Shown: piece after piece, positions 8,016 to 14,895 of the stretch
Position numbering within the stretch: position 1 is the first letter of the stretch
How the letters are laid out: every line of letters begins with the position of its first letter
NCBI GenBank assembly: GCA_964587655.1
Contig: CAZPMT010000085.1
Coordinates: forward strand, 1-23,884
Source: CAZPMT01 sp964587655
Lineage (GTDB): Bacteria; Hydrogenedentota; Hydrogenedentia; Hydrogenedentales; SLHB01
Length of the DNA stretch: 23,884 bases
Reading direction: 5' to 3'
Translations under genes and position numbers: made by a program
The notes under the pieces: model-generated
Database searches by the model: none
What the model saw: the letters and a program-made list of their open reading frames with translations, nothing else
What the model was told of the DNA's origin: nothing

Positions 8016-8051
8016 AGACGCAGGAGCGATCATCTGACCACCCCTGCGTCT
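8016..8051 (-). terminator. hairpin between rplQ and rlmD
   Basis: A perfect 9-bp inverted repeat AGACGCAGG (8016-8024) / CCTGCGTCT (8043-8051) with an 18-base loop sits 20 bases after the rplQ stop. On the minus strand it is followed by TTGCCTTCTCC, not a strong T run. It could end or attenuate the ribosomal transcript before the methyltransferase gene. Confidence 0.45.
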
Positions 8052-8070
8052 GAACGGTTCGGTGTTGTGG

Positions 8071-8451
8071 CTACTTCTTTTTCTCGTGGTACTCGCCCAG
8101 GCCGACAAGCTCGATGCGGGCCATCGGGGCGGCGTCGCCCGCGCGGTTGCCCAAACGTAGAATGCGGGTGTAGCCTCCGGGGCGTTCCGCAAAGGCCGGT
8201 CCGATAGTCGAGAAGAGCGCCGAGACGACGTCCTTGTCGCGGAGGGCGGCAAATGCCTGACGCCGGTTGGCCACGCTGTCGGTCTTCGCCAAAGTGATCA
8301 ATGGCTCGGCGAATACGCGGAGTTCTTTGGACTTGGCGACGGTGGTTTCGATGGCGCGGTGCGTAAACAGCGCCAAGGCCAACGACTTCATCGTCGCTTT
8401 CCGGTGGGCCATCATCCGGCCCAGCTTCCTGCCTGATTTCCGATGCCTCAT
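8071..8451 (-). CDS. rplQ: 50S ribosomal protein L17
   Basis: A 126-aa L17, a large-subunit protein near the polypeptide exit. It starts MRHRKSGRKLGR and continues with HRKATMKSLALALFTHRAIETT, AKELR-like KSKELRVFAEPLITLAK, and the conserved end GGYTRILRLGNRAGDAAPMARIELV. The ATG at 8451 matches the conserved L17 N-terminus and has AAGGA about 10 bases upstream; an open frame back to 8481 adds ten unconserved residues. It is the last gene of the alpha-operon-type block, 60 bases after rpoA. Confidence 0.97.
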   Translation of the reverse strand: MRHRKSGRKLGRMMAHRKATMKSLALALFTHRAIETTVAKSKELRVFAEPLITLAKTDSVANRRQAFAALRDKDVVSALFSTIGPAFAERPGGYTRILRLGNRAGDAAPMARIELVGLGEYHEKKK

Positions 8452-8511
8452 TAGTGTACTTCCTTCTCGCCGCGCGGCCACCGGGGGCTGCGGTATTCGG
8501 AGCTTCCGTCT

Positions 8512-9510
8512 CTATTCGTCTTCGTCGTCATCAATGACCGGCCTTGACATGCCGGGCAGCTTCATCCCTAGCGAGAGCCCCATCGTCTCGAGGATGCTCT
8601 TGATCTCATCGAGGGACTTCTTCCCGAAGTTGGGGAATTGGAGCATTTCGGACTCGTCGCGAACCACGAGGTCCCCGATCGTGCGGATGTTGGCCGCCTT
8701 GAGGCAGTGGGATGCGCGAACGCTTAATTCGAGTTCATCGACGGGCCGCCCAAGGGCCACAACAAACTCGCCTTCGACCTCGGAACCCAGCAGCGGCATA
8801 TCCTTTTTCTCTTCAGGCTGCTGGCTGACAAAGATCCGAAAGTGGTCGATGAGCACTTCGGCGGCTTCCTGGACCGCTTTCTCTGGGGAAATTGAGCCGT
8901 TGGTCCACACGTCCAGGATGAGCCGGTCGTAGTCGGTCACCTGCCCTACGCGGTGGTCTTCCACCTGGAAGTTGACCTTGGTGACGGGTGAAAAGCTTGC
9001 GTCGAGGTAGATGGTTCCAAGGGGCGCGTGCTCGAGTTCGAAGTGGTCGGCGGTCACGTAACCGCGTCCGCACGCAACCTTGATTTCCATATCGAGGTGC
9101 GTGGACTTGGCCACGCTCGTCATAACGACCATCTCGGAATTGAACACGTCGACGTCGACGCTCTTGAACACTTGTCCCGCGGTTATCTCGCCCAGTCCTT
9201 TGTGGGAGAAGGAAAAGATGATCGGCTCCTCGCGGTTGAGGCGCAACTGGCATCGCTTGAAGTTGAGGACGACGTTGGTGAGGTCTTCCCGCACGCCCGG
9301 GATTGCCGAGAACTCGTGCGGGATCCCTTCGATGCGCAGGGCGGTCACCGCCGAACCTTCCAACGAGGCCAGCAGCACCCGGCGCATGGAATTGCCGATG
9401 GTCGTGCCATAGCCGCGCTCAAATGGTTCAACGACGAAGCGGGCATAGCGATCCGTGGCGCCATCTTCCACCTTGACCCATTTCGGAATCACAAACTCTT
9501 TTGCAATCAT
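8512..9510 (-). CDS. rpoA: DNA-directed RNA polymerase subunit alpha
   Basis: A 332-aa RNA polymerase alpha subunit, which dimerises to nucleate assembly of the core enzyme. The N-terminal assembly domain (about 1-230) shows FVVEPFERGYGTTIGNSMRRVLL, then EGIPHEFSAIPGVREDLT. The C-terminal domain (about 245-320), which binds UP elements and activators, shows LELSVRASHCLKAANI and FPNFGKKSLDEI. The tail ends in acidic DDDEDE. Length is normal. The gap to rpsK upstream is 200 bases instead of holding rpsD, so rpoA may be partly uncoupled from the preceding genes. The ribosome binding site is weak (AAAGG, 10 bases from ATG). Confidence 0.98.
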   Translation of the reverse strand: MIAKEFVIPKWVKVEDGATDRYARFVVEPFERGYGTTIGNSMRRVLLASLEGSAVTALRIEGIPHEFSAIPGVREDLTNVVLNFKRCQLRLNREEPIIFSFSHKGLGEITAGQVFKSVDVDVFNSEMVVMTSVAKSTHLDMEIKVACGRGYVTADHFELEHAPLGTIYLDASFSPVTKVNFQVEDHRVGQVTDYDRLILDVWTNGSISPEKAVQEAAEVLIDHFRIFVSQQPEEKKDMPLLGSEVEGEFVVALGRPVDELELSVRASHCLKAANIRTIGDLVVRDESEMLQFPNFGKKSLDEIKSILETMGLSLGMKLPGMSRPVIDDDEDE

Positions 9511-9710
9511 TTATTCTCAGCCTTTCGCTCGTGGGGTCCGCCCCATCCACATGGGTTTAGGGTCCAGGGTTTGGGATCCAGACTTAGAAGCCGGGGCGTC
9601 CCGATACATCGCACACCCTAGACTCTCAACCCTAAATCGCACTGAATCCATTCCTCTACTTCGTCCTCGTCCGCCGATACCTTCAAGAAAGAGGTTACTT
9701 TCTCCTTCTG
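9511..9710 (-). other. rpsK-rpoA gap: rpsD slot with unpaired ribosome-binding-like site and repeats
   Basis: In the standard alpha operon rpsD (S4) lies here, but no S4 frame is present. Two bases after the rpsK stop is a strong Shine-Dalgarno-like AGAAGGAG (9702-9709) with no start codon in range. It overlaps a small hairpin, AGAAAG/CTTTCT (9686-9703). Further on are TTTAGGG-like words in both orientations (9556-9562; CCCTAAA at 9630-9636; CCAGGGTTTGGG at 9564-9575), and a TGGGG/CCCCA hairpin (9532-9545) just ahead of the rpoA ribosome binding site. No clear promoter. Confidence 0.6.
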
Positions 9711-10148
9711 TTATACGCGGCGGCGCTTCCGCGGCCTGCATCCGTTGTGCGGGATCTTGGTGACGTCCCGTATGAGGGTCACGTCCAGGCCCGCGGCCTG
9801 AATGGCGCGTATGGCGGACTCGCGCCCGGCGCCCGGCCCGCTGACGTATACGCGGACTTCCTTCATGCCGGCTTCCATGACCTTGCGGGCGGCGGCCTCG
9901 GCCGCCAACTGGGCCGCAAACGCGGTGCTCTTGCGCGAGCCCGAAAAGCCCACTTGTCCCGCGCTGGACCACGCAACGACGTTGCCCTGCACGTCGGTAA
10001 TGGACACGATGGTGTTGTTGAACGTCGCGAGGACGTGCGCCACCCCCGAAGTGACGTTCATCGAGACGCGGCGCTTCTTGCCGGTCTTAGGCTTTCCGCC
10101 GCCGCCGGTTGCGCCGCCGCCGGTTGCGCTTCGCTTTTCCTTTGCCAC
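9711..10148 (-). CDS. rpsK: 30S ribosomal protein S11
   Basis: S11 lies on the platform of the small subunit near the E-site mRNA. The conserved body runs from about residue 25: AHVLATFNNTIVSITD, GNVVAWSSAGQVGFSGSRKSTAFAAQ, SGPGAGRESAIRAI, DVTKIPHNGCRPRKRRRV. At 145 aa it is longer than the usual 125-130 because of a Gly-rich N-terminal insertion (ATGGGATGGGG) encoded by a perfect 15-bp tandem duplication. The start is GTG, chosen because it gives the family's MAK... beginning. It follows rpsM by 11 bases; rpsD is missing after it. Confidence 0.97.
   Translation of the reverse strand: MAKEKRSATGGGATGGGGKPKTGKKRRVSMNVTSGVAHVLATFNNTIVSITDVQGNVVAWSSAGQVGFSGSRKSTAFAAQLAAEAAARKVMEAGMKEVRVYVSGPGAGRESAIRAIQAAGLDVTLIRDVTKIPHNGCRPRKRRRV
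10098..10127 (-). repeat. 15-bp tandem duplication inside rpsK
   Basis: Two perfect consecutive copies of GCCGCCGCCGGTTGC (plus-strand reading; 10098-10112, 10113-10127). Reading stays in frame and adds ATGGG-type repeats to the S11 N-terminal tail, which is variable and disordered in the family. Confidence 0.85.
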
Positions 10149-10159
10149 CCGCTATCCTC

Positions 10160-10525
10160 CTATTTCTTTTTGATGGTGGCGCGGCGCGGCCCCTTGCGCG
10201 TTCTGGCGTTGGTGTGGGTACGTTGACCCCTCACCGGCAGCCCGCGCTTGTGCCGCATTCCGCGGTAACAGTTGATATCCATAAGACGCTTAATGTTCGA
10301 GGAGGCCTCGCGACGGAGGTCGCCTTCCACCTTGTAGTCGTTCTGAACGACGACCGAAAGTCTGCTCACCTCTTCGTCGGTAAGGTCGCGTACGCGCTTG
10401 TCCGGGCTGACGCCCGCTTTCGCCAAAACGGCGCGGGCGCGCGTGAGCCCGATACCGTGAATGGCTTGCAGTCCCGCCTCGACGCGTTTGTCGCGGGGAA
10501 GGTCCACACCTACTACACGAGCCAT
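10160..10525 (-). CDS. rpsM: 30S ribosomal protein S13
   Basis: S13 sits on the head of the small subunit, bridges to L5 and touches P-site tRNA with its C-terminal tail. The 121-aa sequence has the normal length: MARVVGVDLPRDKRVE, LQAIHGIGLTRA (helix-hairpin-helix-like), YRGMRHKRGLPVRGQRTHTNARTRKGP and a basic tail ATIKKK. ATG start with AGGAGAG upstream. A GC-rich hairpin lies in the rpmJ-rpsM gap, where E. coli has the S4-binding alpha operon leader. Confidence 0.98.
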   Translation of the reverse strand: MARVVGVDLPRDKRVEAGLQAIHGIGLTRARAVLAKAGVSPDKRVRDLTDEEVSRLSVVVQNDYKVEGDLRREASSNIKRLMDINCYRGMRHKRGLPVRGQRTHTNARTRKGPRRATIKKK

Positions 10526-10547
10526 GCGGAATTCTCTCCTATCAGTG

Positions 10548-10573
10548 GTCGCCGGAAACCGATACGCGGCGAC
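10548..10573 (-). promoter_or_regulatory. hairpin ahead of rpsM
   Basis: A perfect 7-bp inverted repeat GTCGCCG (10548-10554) / CGGCGAC (10567-10573) with a 12-base loop takes up half of the 51-base rpmJ-rpsM gap and ends 22 bases before the rpsM ATG. No T run follows, so it is not a terminator. By position it could be a translational control element for the alpha-operon genes; function not shown. Confidence 0.45.
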
Positions 10574-10576
10574 GGG

Positions 10577-10690
10577 TTAGCCCTGGCGTTGCTTGTGCCT
10601 GGGGTTATCACAGATCACGCGTATGCTGCCGTGCCGTTTGATGATCTTACATTTCTCGCAAATCTTCTTTACCGAACTGCGTACTTTCAT
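10577..10690 (-). CDS. rpmJ: 50S ribosomal protein L36
   Basis: A 37-aa L36. Translation reads MKVRSSVKKICEKCKII, then KRHGSIRVICDNPRHKQRQG. Cys11, Cys14, Cys27 and His32 (C-x2-C-x12-C-x4-H) form the zinc site of the metal-binding (C+) form. The length matches the family exactly. ATG start at 10690 with GGGAG 7 bases upstream. It lies between infA and rpsM, its standard place. Confidence 0.97.
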   Translation of the reverse strand: MKVRSSVKKICEKCKIIKRHGSIRVICDNPRHKQRQG

Positions 10691-10753
10691 TGCATGCTCC
10701 CAACCAGCGTCCGCAACGCCGAACTCTTCTTTCCTGGCTTGCGGGGCCACCGC

Positions 10754-10972
10754 CTACTTATAGCGGTAGGTTATGCGCCCGCGCGTCAAATCATACGGCG
10801 ACATCTCGAGTTTCACGCGGTCGCCGGGCAGAATGCGGATAAAATTCATGCGCATCTTCCCGGACACGTGAGCGAGAATCAGGTGCTTGTTCTTCAGTTC
10901 AACGCGAAACATCGCGTTGGGCAACGATTCGACGACCGTACCTTCAACCTCTATGGGCTGTTCTTTTTGCAT
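10754..10972 (-). CDS. infA: translation initiation factor IF-1
   Basis: A 72-aa single OB-fold protein that occupies the ribosomal A site during initiation and assists IF-2 and IF-3. It shows the family landmarks IEVEGTVVESLPNAMFRVEL, HVSGKMRMNFIRILPGDRV and EMSPYDLTRGRITYRYK. Length is exactly typical. It lies between map and rpmJ, as in many bacteria outside the Gammaproteobacteria, with a 21-base gap to map. Confidence 0.98.
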   Translation of the reverse strand: MQKEQPIEVEGTVVESLPNAMFRVELKNKHLILAHVSGKMRMNFIRILPGDRVKLEMSPYDLTRGRITYRYK

Positions 10973-10994
10973 AGTCTCGCTTCTTCGTATATCT

Positions 10995-11762
10995 CTACTG
11001 TCCCCAGACGCGCCGTGGCGTCAGGGACAGGACTTCTGCTTCGCGTTCCCGCACGACGACGCTGTGCTCGAAGTGCGCGCTCGGGCGTCCGTCGGCGGTA
11101 ACGGCGGTCCATCCGTCATCGAGGACGCGCACCTCATAGCCGCCCGCGTTCACCATGGGCTCGATGGCAAGGACCATCCCGGCCTTGAGTCTCGGGCCGC
11201 GGTCTCCGGTCACCATGTTGGGGATCTGGGGATCCTCATGCATCTCAGTTCCGATGCCGTGACCGACGAACACGCGAACCACCGAGAAACCTTCGGCCTC
11301 GGCCGTGTCCTGAATCGCGCGGGAAACGTCCTGCAAGTAGTTCCCTGGGCGCGCGGACCGGACGGCCCGGGCAAGAGCCAAGTCCGCGGTCCGCAGGAGC
11401 CGCTGCCGAACATCGTCCACGTTGCCGCAGGAAACCGTAAGCGCCGCGTCGCCGTGGTAGCCCTTGTAGAAAGCGCCCACGTCGAGGCCGACGATCTGCC
11501 CTTCTTTGATGCGGCGTTTCCCCGGAATCCCGTGGATGACCTCCTCGTCCACCGAAATGCACGTGGATTTCGGATAGCCACGGTAGCCCAGGAAGGAGGG
11601 GACGGCGCCGCGTTCGCGTATCAGGCGATCCGCCAGCGCATCCAGTTCTCCTGTAGTGATGCCCGGCACAACTTTTTCGGCCATCGTCACCAACACGTCC
11701 GCAACAATCTGATTGGCTTCGCGCAGGATGGCGATCTCGCGTTCTGTGCGCAGCGCAATCAC
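10995..11762 (-). CDS. map: methionine aminopeptidase, type I
   Basis: Removes the initiator methionine from new proteins using a two-metal centre. The 255-aa pita-bread fold keeps the ligand regions: GLDVGAFYKGYHGDAA (two Asp), FVGHGIGTEMHEDP (His), MVLAIEPMV (Glu) and FEHSVVV (Glu). There is no N-terminal zinc-finger extension. The GTG start overlaps the adk TGA stop by 4 bases (GTGA), suggesting translational coupling. It follows secY-adk, a common arrangement that places protein maturation beside the translocon gene. Confidence 0.97.
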   Translation of the reverse strand: MIALRTEREIAILREANQIVADVLVTMAEKVVPGITTGELDALADRLIRERGAVPSFLGYRGYPKSTCISVDEEVIHGIPGKRRIKEGQIVGLDVGAFYKGYHGDAALTVSCGNVDDVRQRLLRTADLALARAVRSARPGNYLQDVSRAIQDTAEAEGFSVVRVFVGHGIGTEMHEDPQIPNMVTGDRGPRLKAGMVLAIEPMVNAGGYEVRVLDDGWTAVTADGRPSAHFEHSVVVREREAEVLSLTPRRVWGQ

Positions 11763-12433
11763 AGCGGCTGGACGGCTCCAGTTACGGCAATGATCTCTTC
11801 AATTTTTGCGAAGACGGCTTCGGGCGCTAAACTTGTCCCGTTAACGGTCTCCAAAATGCCCTGCTTTTCGTAATAAGCGATAATCGGCTCGGTGGTCTCG
11901 TGATACACGCGGAGCCGCTCGCGTATGGTCCCTTCTCGATCATCCTGCCGTTGAACGAGGGCCTCGCCGTCCGCATCGCAGACGCCTTCTTTCCTCGGCG
12001 GACTGAATTTCAAGTTATATATGGCGCCGCACTTGGGGCACGACCGCCGACTGGAAAGCCGGTTGATAATCTCTTCGTCCGTGACGTGGACGTCTATCGC
12101 TAGATCCACGCCCTCGCCGCGCGAATCGAGCAGGCGCTGGAACTCCTCGGCCTGGGGCAGCGAGCGGGGAAACCCGTCGAGGATATACCCCGGCGCGCAG
12201 TCGTTCTCGCAAATGCGGTCGGCGACGATCTCGCAGGTCAAGGCGTCCGGGACAAGCCCGCCGGCATCCAGGTATTGCTTGACCTGGCGGCCCAGAGGGG
12301 TGCCTTCGCTCAAATGCGCACGAAAGATATCTCCGGTCGAGATGTGCGGCAGCTTATAGGCCGCCGCCATGCGCTTGGCCTGAGTGCCTTTGCCCGCACC
12401 GGGCCCGCCGAGCATCACAATGCGCAAACCCAT
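11759..12433 (-). CDS. adk: adenylate kinase, zinc-LID form
   Basis: Converts ATP and AMP to two ADP in the cytoplasm. The 224-aa long-form enzyme has P-loop GGPGAGKGTQ (residues about 9-18), STGDIFR, LDGFPRSLPQAEEF and a LID carrying C-x2-C-x16-C-x2-D, the zinc-binding pattern of Bacillus-type adenylate kinases. A DDREGTIRERLRVYHETTEPI segment follows. ATG start 7 bases after the secY stop; its own stop overlaps map. Confidence 0.98.
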   Translation of the reverse strand: MGLRIVMLGGPGAGKGTQAKRMAAAYKLPHISTGDIFRAHLSEGTPLGRQVKQYLDAGGLVPDALTCEIVADRICENDCAPGYILDGFPRSLPQAEEFQRLLDSRGEGVDLAIDVHVTDEEIINRLSSRRSCPKCGAIYNLKFSPPRKEGVCDADGEALVQRQDDREGTIRERLRVYHETTEPIIAYYEKQGILETVNGTSLAPEAVFAKIEEIIAVTGAVQPL

Positions 12434-12440
12434 GGTGCTG

Positions 12441-13766
12441 TTATGACCTCCTCCCGCGCAGTCGCTTGCTGCCCGGGCCGCCGAAACCGTCGTAGTGCCG
12501 CATCAGCAGGTGTTGCTCGATCTGGCGAACCGTGTCGAGGGCCACGCCGACGAGGATCAGAAGACTGGTCCCGCCAAAGAAGCCCACGATGTTCCAGTCA
12601 TAGACCTTGACAACCCCCCACACAATATTCGGCAACAGAGCTACAACCGCCAGGAACAGAGAACCTACAAGTGTAATACGAACCATCACGCGATTCAAGT
12701 AATCCGCGGTGGCCTTGCCCGGACGAACGCCCATGATGACGCCGCCGTATTTCTTCATGTTGTCGGCGATCTCGATGGGGTTGAACGTGATGGCCGTGTA
12801 GAAATAGCAGAAGAAAATGATCAGGAGGGCGTAGAACAAGTTGTACAGTATACCGCTCGGGTCGAAATAGTTGCTGAAGAAGTTCTCGATGACGGGAATG
12901 GCCAGAGCGCCCTGGAGGAGTCCCGGCAGCATCAGGATCGAACTCGCAAAGATAATCGGGATAACGCCAGCTTGGTTCACGCGAAGGGGAAGGTAGCTGC
13001 GCTGGCCGCCGAAGACCTTTCTTCCTTTTACCTGACGGGGATACTGGACCGGAATACGGCGCTGGCCGGTGGTCACAAGGATGGCGCCCGCAATGACGAT
13101 ACCCATCAGCACGACCAGAAGCAGGGCCTGGAAGACGTTGAGCTGGCTGTTTTGGATCATGCGGAACACGTTAAAGACGGCGTTCGGCATACGGGAGATG
13201 ATGCTGATGAAGATGATCAGCGAGATGCCGTTCCCGAGGCCGAATTCGCTGATCTGCTCTCCAATCCACATGATGAAGGCGGTGCCGGTCGTGAACGAGA
13301 TAACGCACATGAGAAGAAAGGCGATGCCGGGCGTCGCGACGATCTCGGCGCCCATGTTCTGCAGGTACGCGCCGACGCCAATCGCCTGGATGATGCACAG
13401 CACGATCGTGCCGTACCGGGTGTACTCGGTGATCTTCTTCTGACCTTCCGGGCCCGACTTCGAGAGTTTTTCAAGAGACGGCACTACGGCGACCAGAAGC
13501 GATAGGATGATGGATGCGCTGATGTAGGGCATGATGCCGAGCGCAAACAAAGTGGCGTTACTGAACGCGCCACCGCTGAAAATGTCATAGAAACCGAGAA
13601 GTCCGCCGGTGCCAATCCGCTCGGCGAGAGCGGCGCCATCGATGCCCGGAGTCGGCACGTGGGCGCCCAGCCGGTAGATCGCCAGCATGATAAGCGTGAA
13701 TATGATGCGGCGCTTTAGTTCCGGGATCTTGAATGCATTCCGGAAGGCTTCAACAGGCCTGGACAC
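12441..13766 (-). CDS. secY: preprotein translocase subunit SecY
   Basis: The central channel of the Sec translocon in the cytoplasmic membrane, working with SecE, SecG and SecA. The 441-aa sequence is highly hydrophobic with about ten membrane helices and shows the family features YRLGAHVPTPGID near the N-terminus, FSGGAFSNATLFALGIMPYISASI (plug and second helix region) and a basic C-tail ending GGPGSKRLRGRRS. The start is GTG and shares one base with the rplO TAG stop (TAGTG); AGGAGG lies 7 bases upstream. Confidence 0.98.
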   Translation of the reverse strand: MSRPVEAFRNAFKIPELKRRIIFTLIMLAIYRLGAHVPTPGIDGAALAERIGTGGLLGFYDIFSGGAFSNATLFALGIMPYISASIILSLLVAVVPSLEKLSKSGPEGQKKITEYTRYGTIVLCIIQAIGVGAYLQNMGAEIVATPGIAFLLMCVISFTTGTAFIMWIGEQISEFGLGNGISLIIFISIISRMPNAVFNVFRMIQNSQLNVFQALLLVVLMGIVIAGAILVTTGQRRIPVQYPRQVKGRKVFGGQRSYLPLRVNQAGVIPIIFASSILMLPGLLQGALAIPVIENFFSNYFDPSGILYNLFYALLIIFFCYFYTAITFNPIEIADNMKKYGGVIMGVRPGKATADYLNRVMVRITLVGSLFLAVVALLPNIVWGVVKVYDWNIVGFFGGTSLLILVGVALDTVRQIEQHLLMRHYDGFGGPGSKRLRGRRS

Positions 13767-14254
13767 TATTTATCCTCCTGTCCTTCTTTGGACGCCGCGG
13801 ACGCGGGGGCGCCGATGATGTCGACGGTTCCGCCGGCCGCCTCGATCTTCGCGCGTGCGCCGGGCGTCACTTCGTTCGCTCTCACTGTCAGCTTCTTGGT
13901 GATCTCGCCGCGTCCGAGGATCTTGACGCCGCCCTTGGTCATTTCGATGAGTCCCGCGGCAACCAATGTTTCCGGGGTGACGAGGGCGCCGGCGTCGAAC
14001 GCACTATCGAGGACGTCCAAGTTCACGTTCACATAGGGGTAGCGTTTCCGGTGATGGAACCCGCGCTTCGGAATGCGGCGATGCAACGGCATCTGGCCGC
14101 CTTCGAACCCGGCGCGTCTCGAGTAGCCGGAGCGCGCCTTCTGGCCTTTGTGGCCCCGGCCGGCGGTCTTGCCGGTACCGGAACTGGGTCCGCGTCCGAC
14201 GCGCTTCCTGTTTTTCCTCGCGCCCGGCGCATTCTTCAATGTGCTCAAGTCCAT
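13766..14254 (-). CDS. rplO: 50S ribosomal protein L15
   Basis: Late-assembling large-subunit protein with a long extended N-terminal arm. It shows MDLSTLKNAPGARKNRKRVGRG, SSGTGKTAGRGHKGQKARSG, FEGGQMPLHRRIPKRGF and a C-terminal globular part. The length of 162 aa includes a variable tail, PASAASKEGQEDK. ATG start. The gap to rpsE is 93 bases, where rpmD (L30) would be expected but is absent. Confidence 0.97.
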   Translation of the reverse strand: MDLSTLKNAPGARKNRKRVGRGPSSGTGKTAGRGHKGQKARSGYSRRAGFEGGQMPLHRRIPKRGFHHRKRYPYVNVNLDVLDSAFDAGALVTPETLVAAGLIEMTKGGVKILGRGEITKKLTVRANEVTPGARAKIEAAGGTVDIIGAPASAASKEGQEDK

Positions 14255-14347
14255 CTCGCTATCAATCCTTCCGTTCCATGCGGCTTGAAGATTTCAGTAC
14301 TTCGTCAGCCTTTTCCGCCGTTTCTCGAATCCGGCGGACAGGCGTCC

Positions 14348-14884
14348 CTAAAGGATCTCGGCCACTTCCAGCCCGCGCATCCGCGCCAAGGTCTCGACCG
14401 TCTTGAGTTGCCGAAGACCGTCGAGAGTGGCCCAAACCACGTTCGTGGCATTGTTTGAACCGAGGCACTTCGTAAGAACGTTCTGATATCCGGCCGCTTG
14501 CATCACGGCACGCACCGGGCCCCCGGCAACAATCCCGGTGCCGAGCGAAGCCGGCTTCAGCAGCACGGTCGCGGCGCCGATGTGCCCGAGCACCTGATGC
14601 GGGATGGTGGTGCTTACGATCGGCACTTGGAACATCACCTTCTTGGCCTTCTCGATGCCTTTGCGTATGGCGTCAGGTACTTCGAGGGCCTTTCCGAGCG
14701 CCGCGCCCACGCGGCCTTTGCCATCGCCCACCACGACGATCGCCGTAAAGCTGAACCGGCGCCCGCCCTTGACGACCTTGGCGACCCGGTAGATCTTCAC
14801 GACGTGTTCAATGTGGTCGGACGCGTCTTCGCGGTCCCGTCTTTCGCCTCGATGTTCGCGTTTGGTTCGCTGCTCCATGCTCAA
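14348..14884 (-). CDS. rpsE: 30S ribosomal protein S5
   Basis: S5 helps decoding accuracy and the mRNA entry helicase activity. It has an N-terminal double-stranded-RNA-binding fold (KVVKGGRRFSFTAIVVVG, GKGRVGAALGKALEVPDAIRKGI) and a C-terminal domain (GIVAGGPVRAVMQAAG, NATNVVWATLDGLRQL). 178 aa with a charged N-terminal extension. The reading frame begins with TTG at 14884, 8 bases from AGGAG; an ATG two codons later (14878) is the alternative. A three-codon ATG-GCT-TGA frame sits between this Shine-Dalgarno and the TTG. Confidence 0.96.
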   Translation of the reverse strand: MSMEQRTKREHRGERRDREDASDHIEHVVKIYRVAKVVKGGRRFSFTAIVVVGDGKGRVGAALGKALEVPDAIRKGIEKAKKVMFQVPIVSTTIPHQVLGHIGAATVLLKPASLGTGIVAGGPVRAVMQAAGYQNVLTKCLGSNNATNVVWATLDGLRQLKTVETLARMRGLEVAEIL

Positions 14885-14895
14885 GCCATGCTCTC

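Noticed and set aside
10109..11101. 330-aa plus-strand open frame opposite rpsM, rpmJ and infA
   Set aside because: Spans several conserved minus-strand genes in antisense; no family resemblance.
12495..13505. 336-aa plus-strand open frame opposite secY
   Set aside because: Antisense shadow of a clearly conserved gene; the repetitive Asp/His-rich translation is typical of reversed membrane-protein codons.
14262..14345. Charged frame after rpsE (VRRIRETAEKADEVLKSSS...) as a relic of rpmD or a frameshifted S5 tail
   Set aside because: It has no usable start codon and no L30 resemblance, and S5 already ends at its normal C-terminus.
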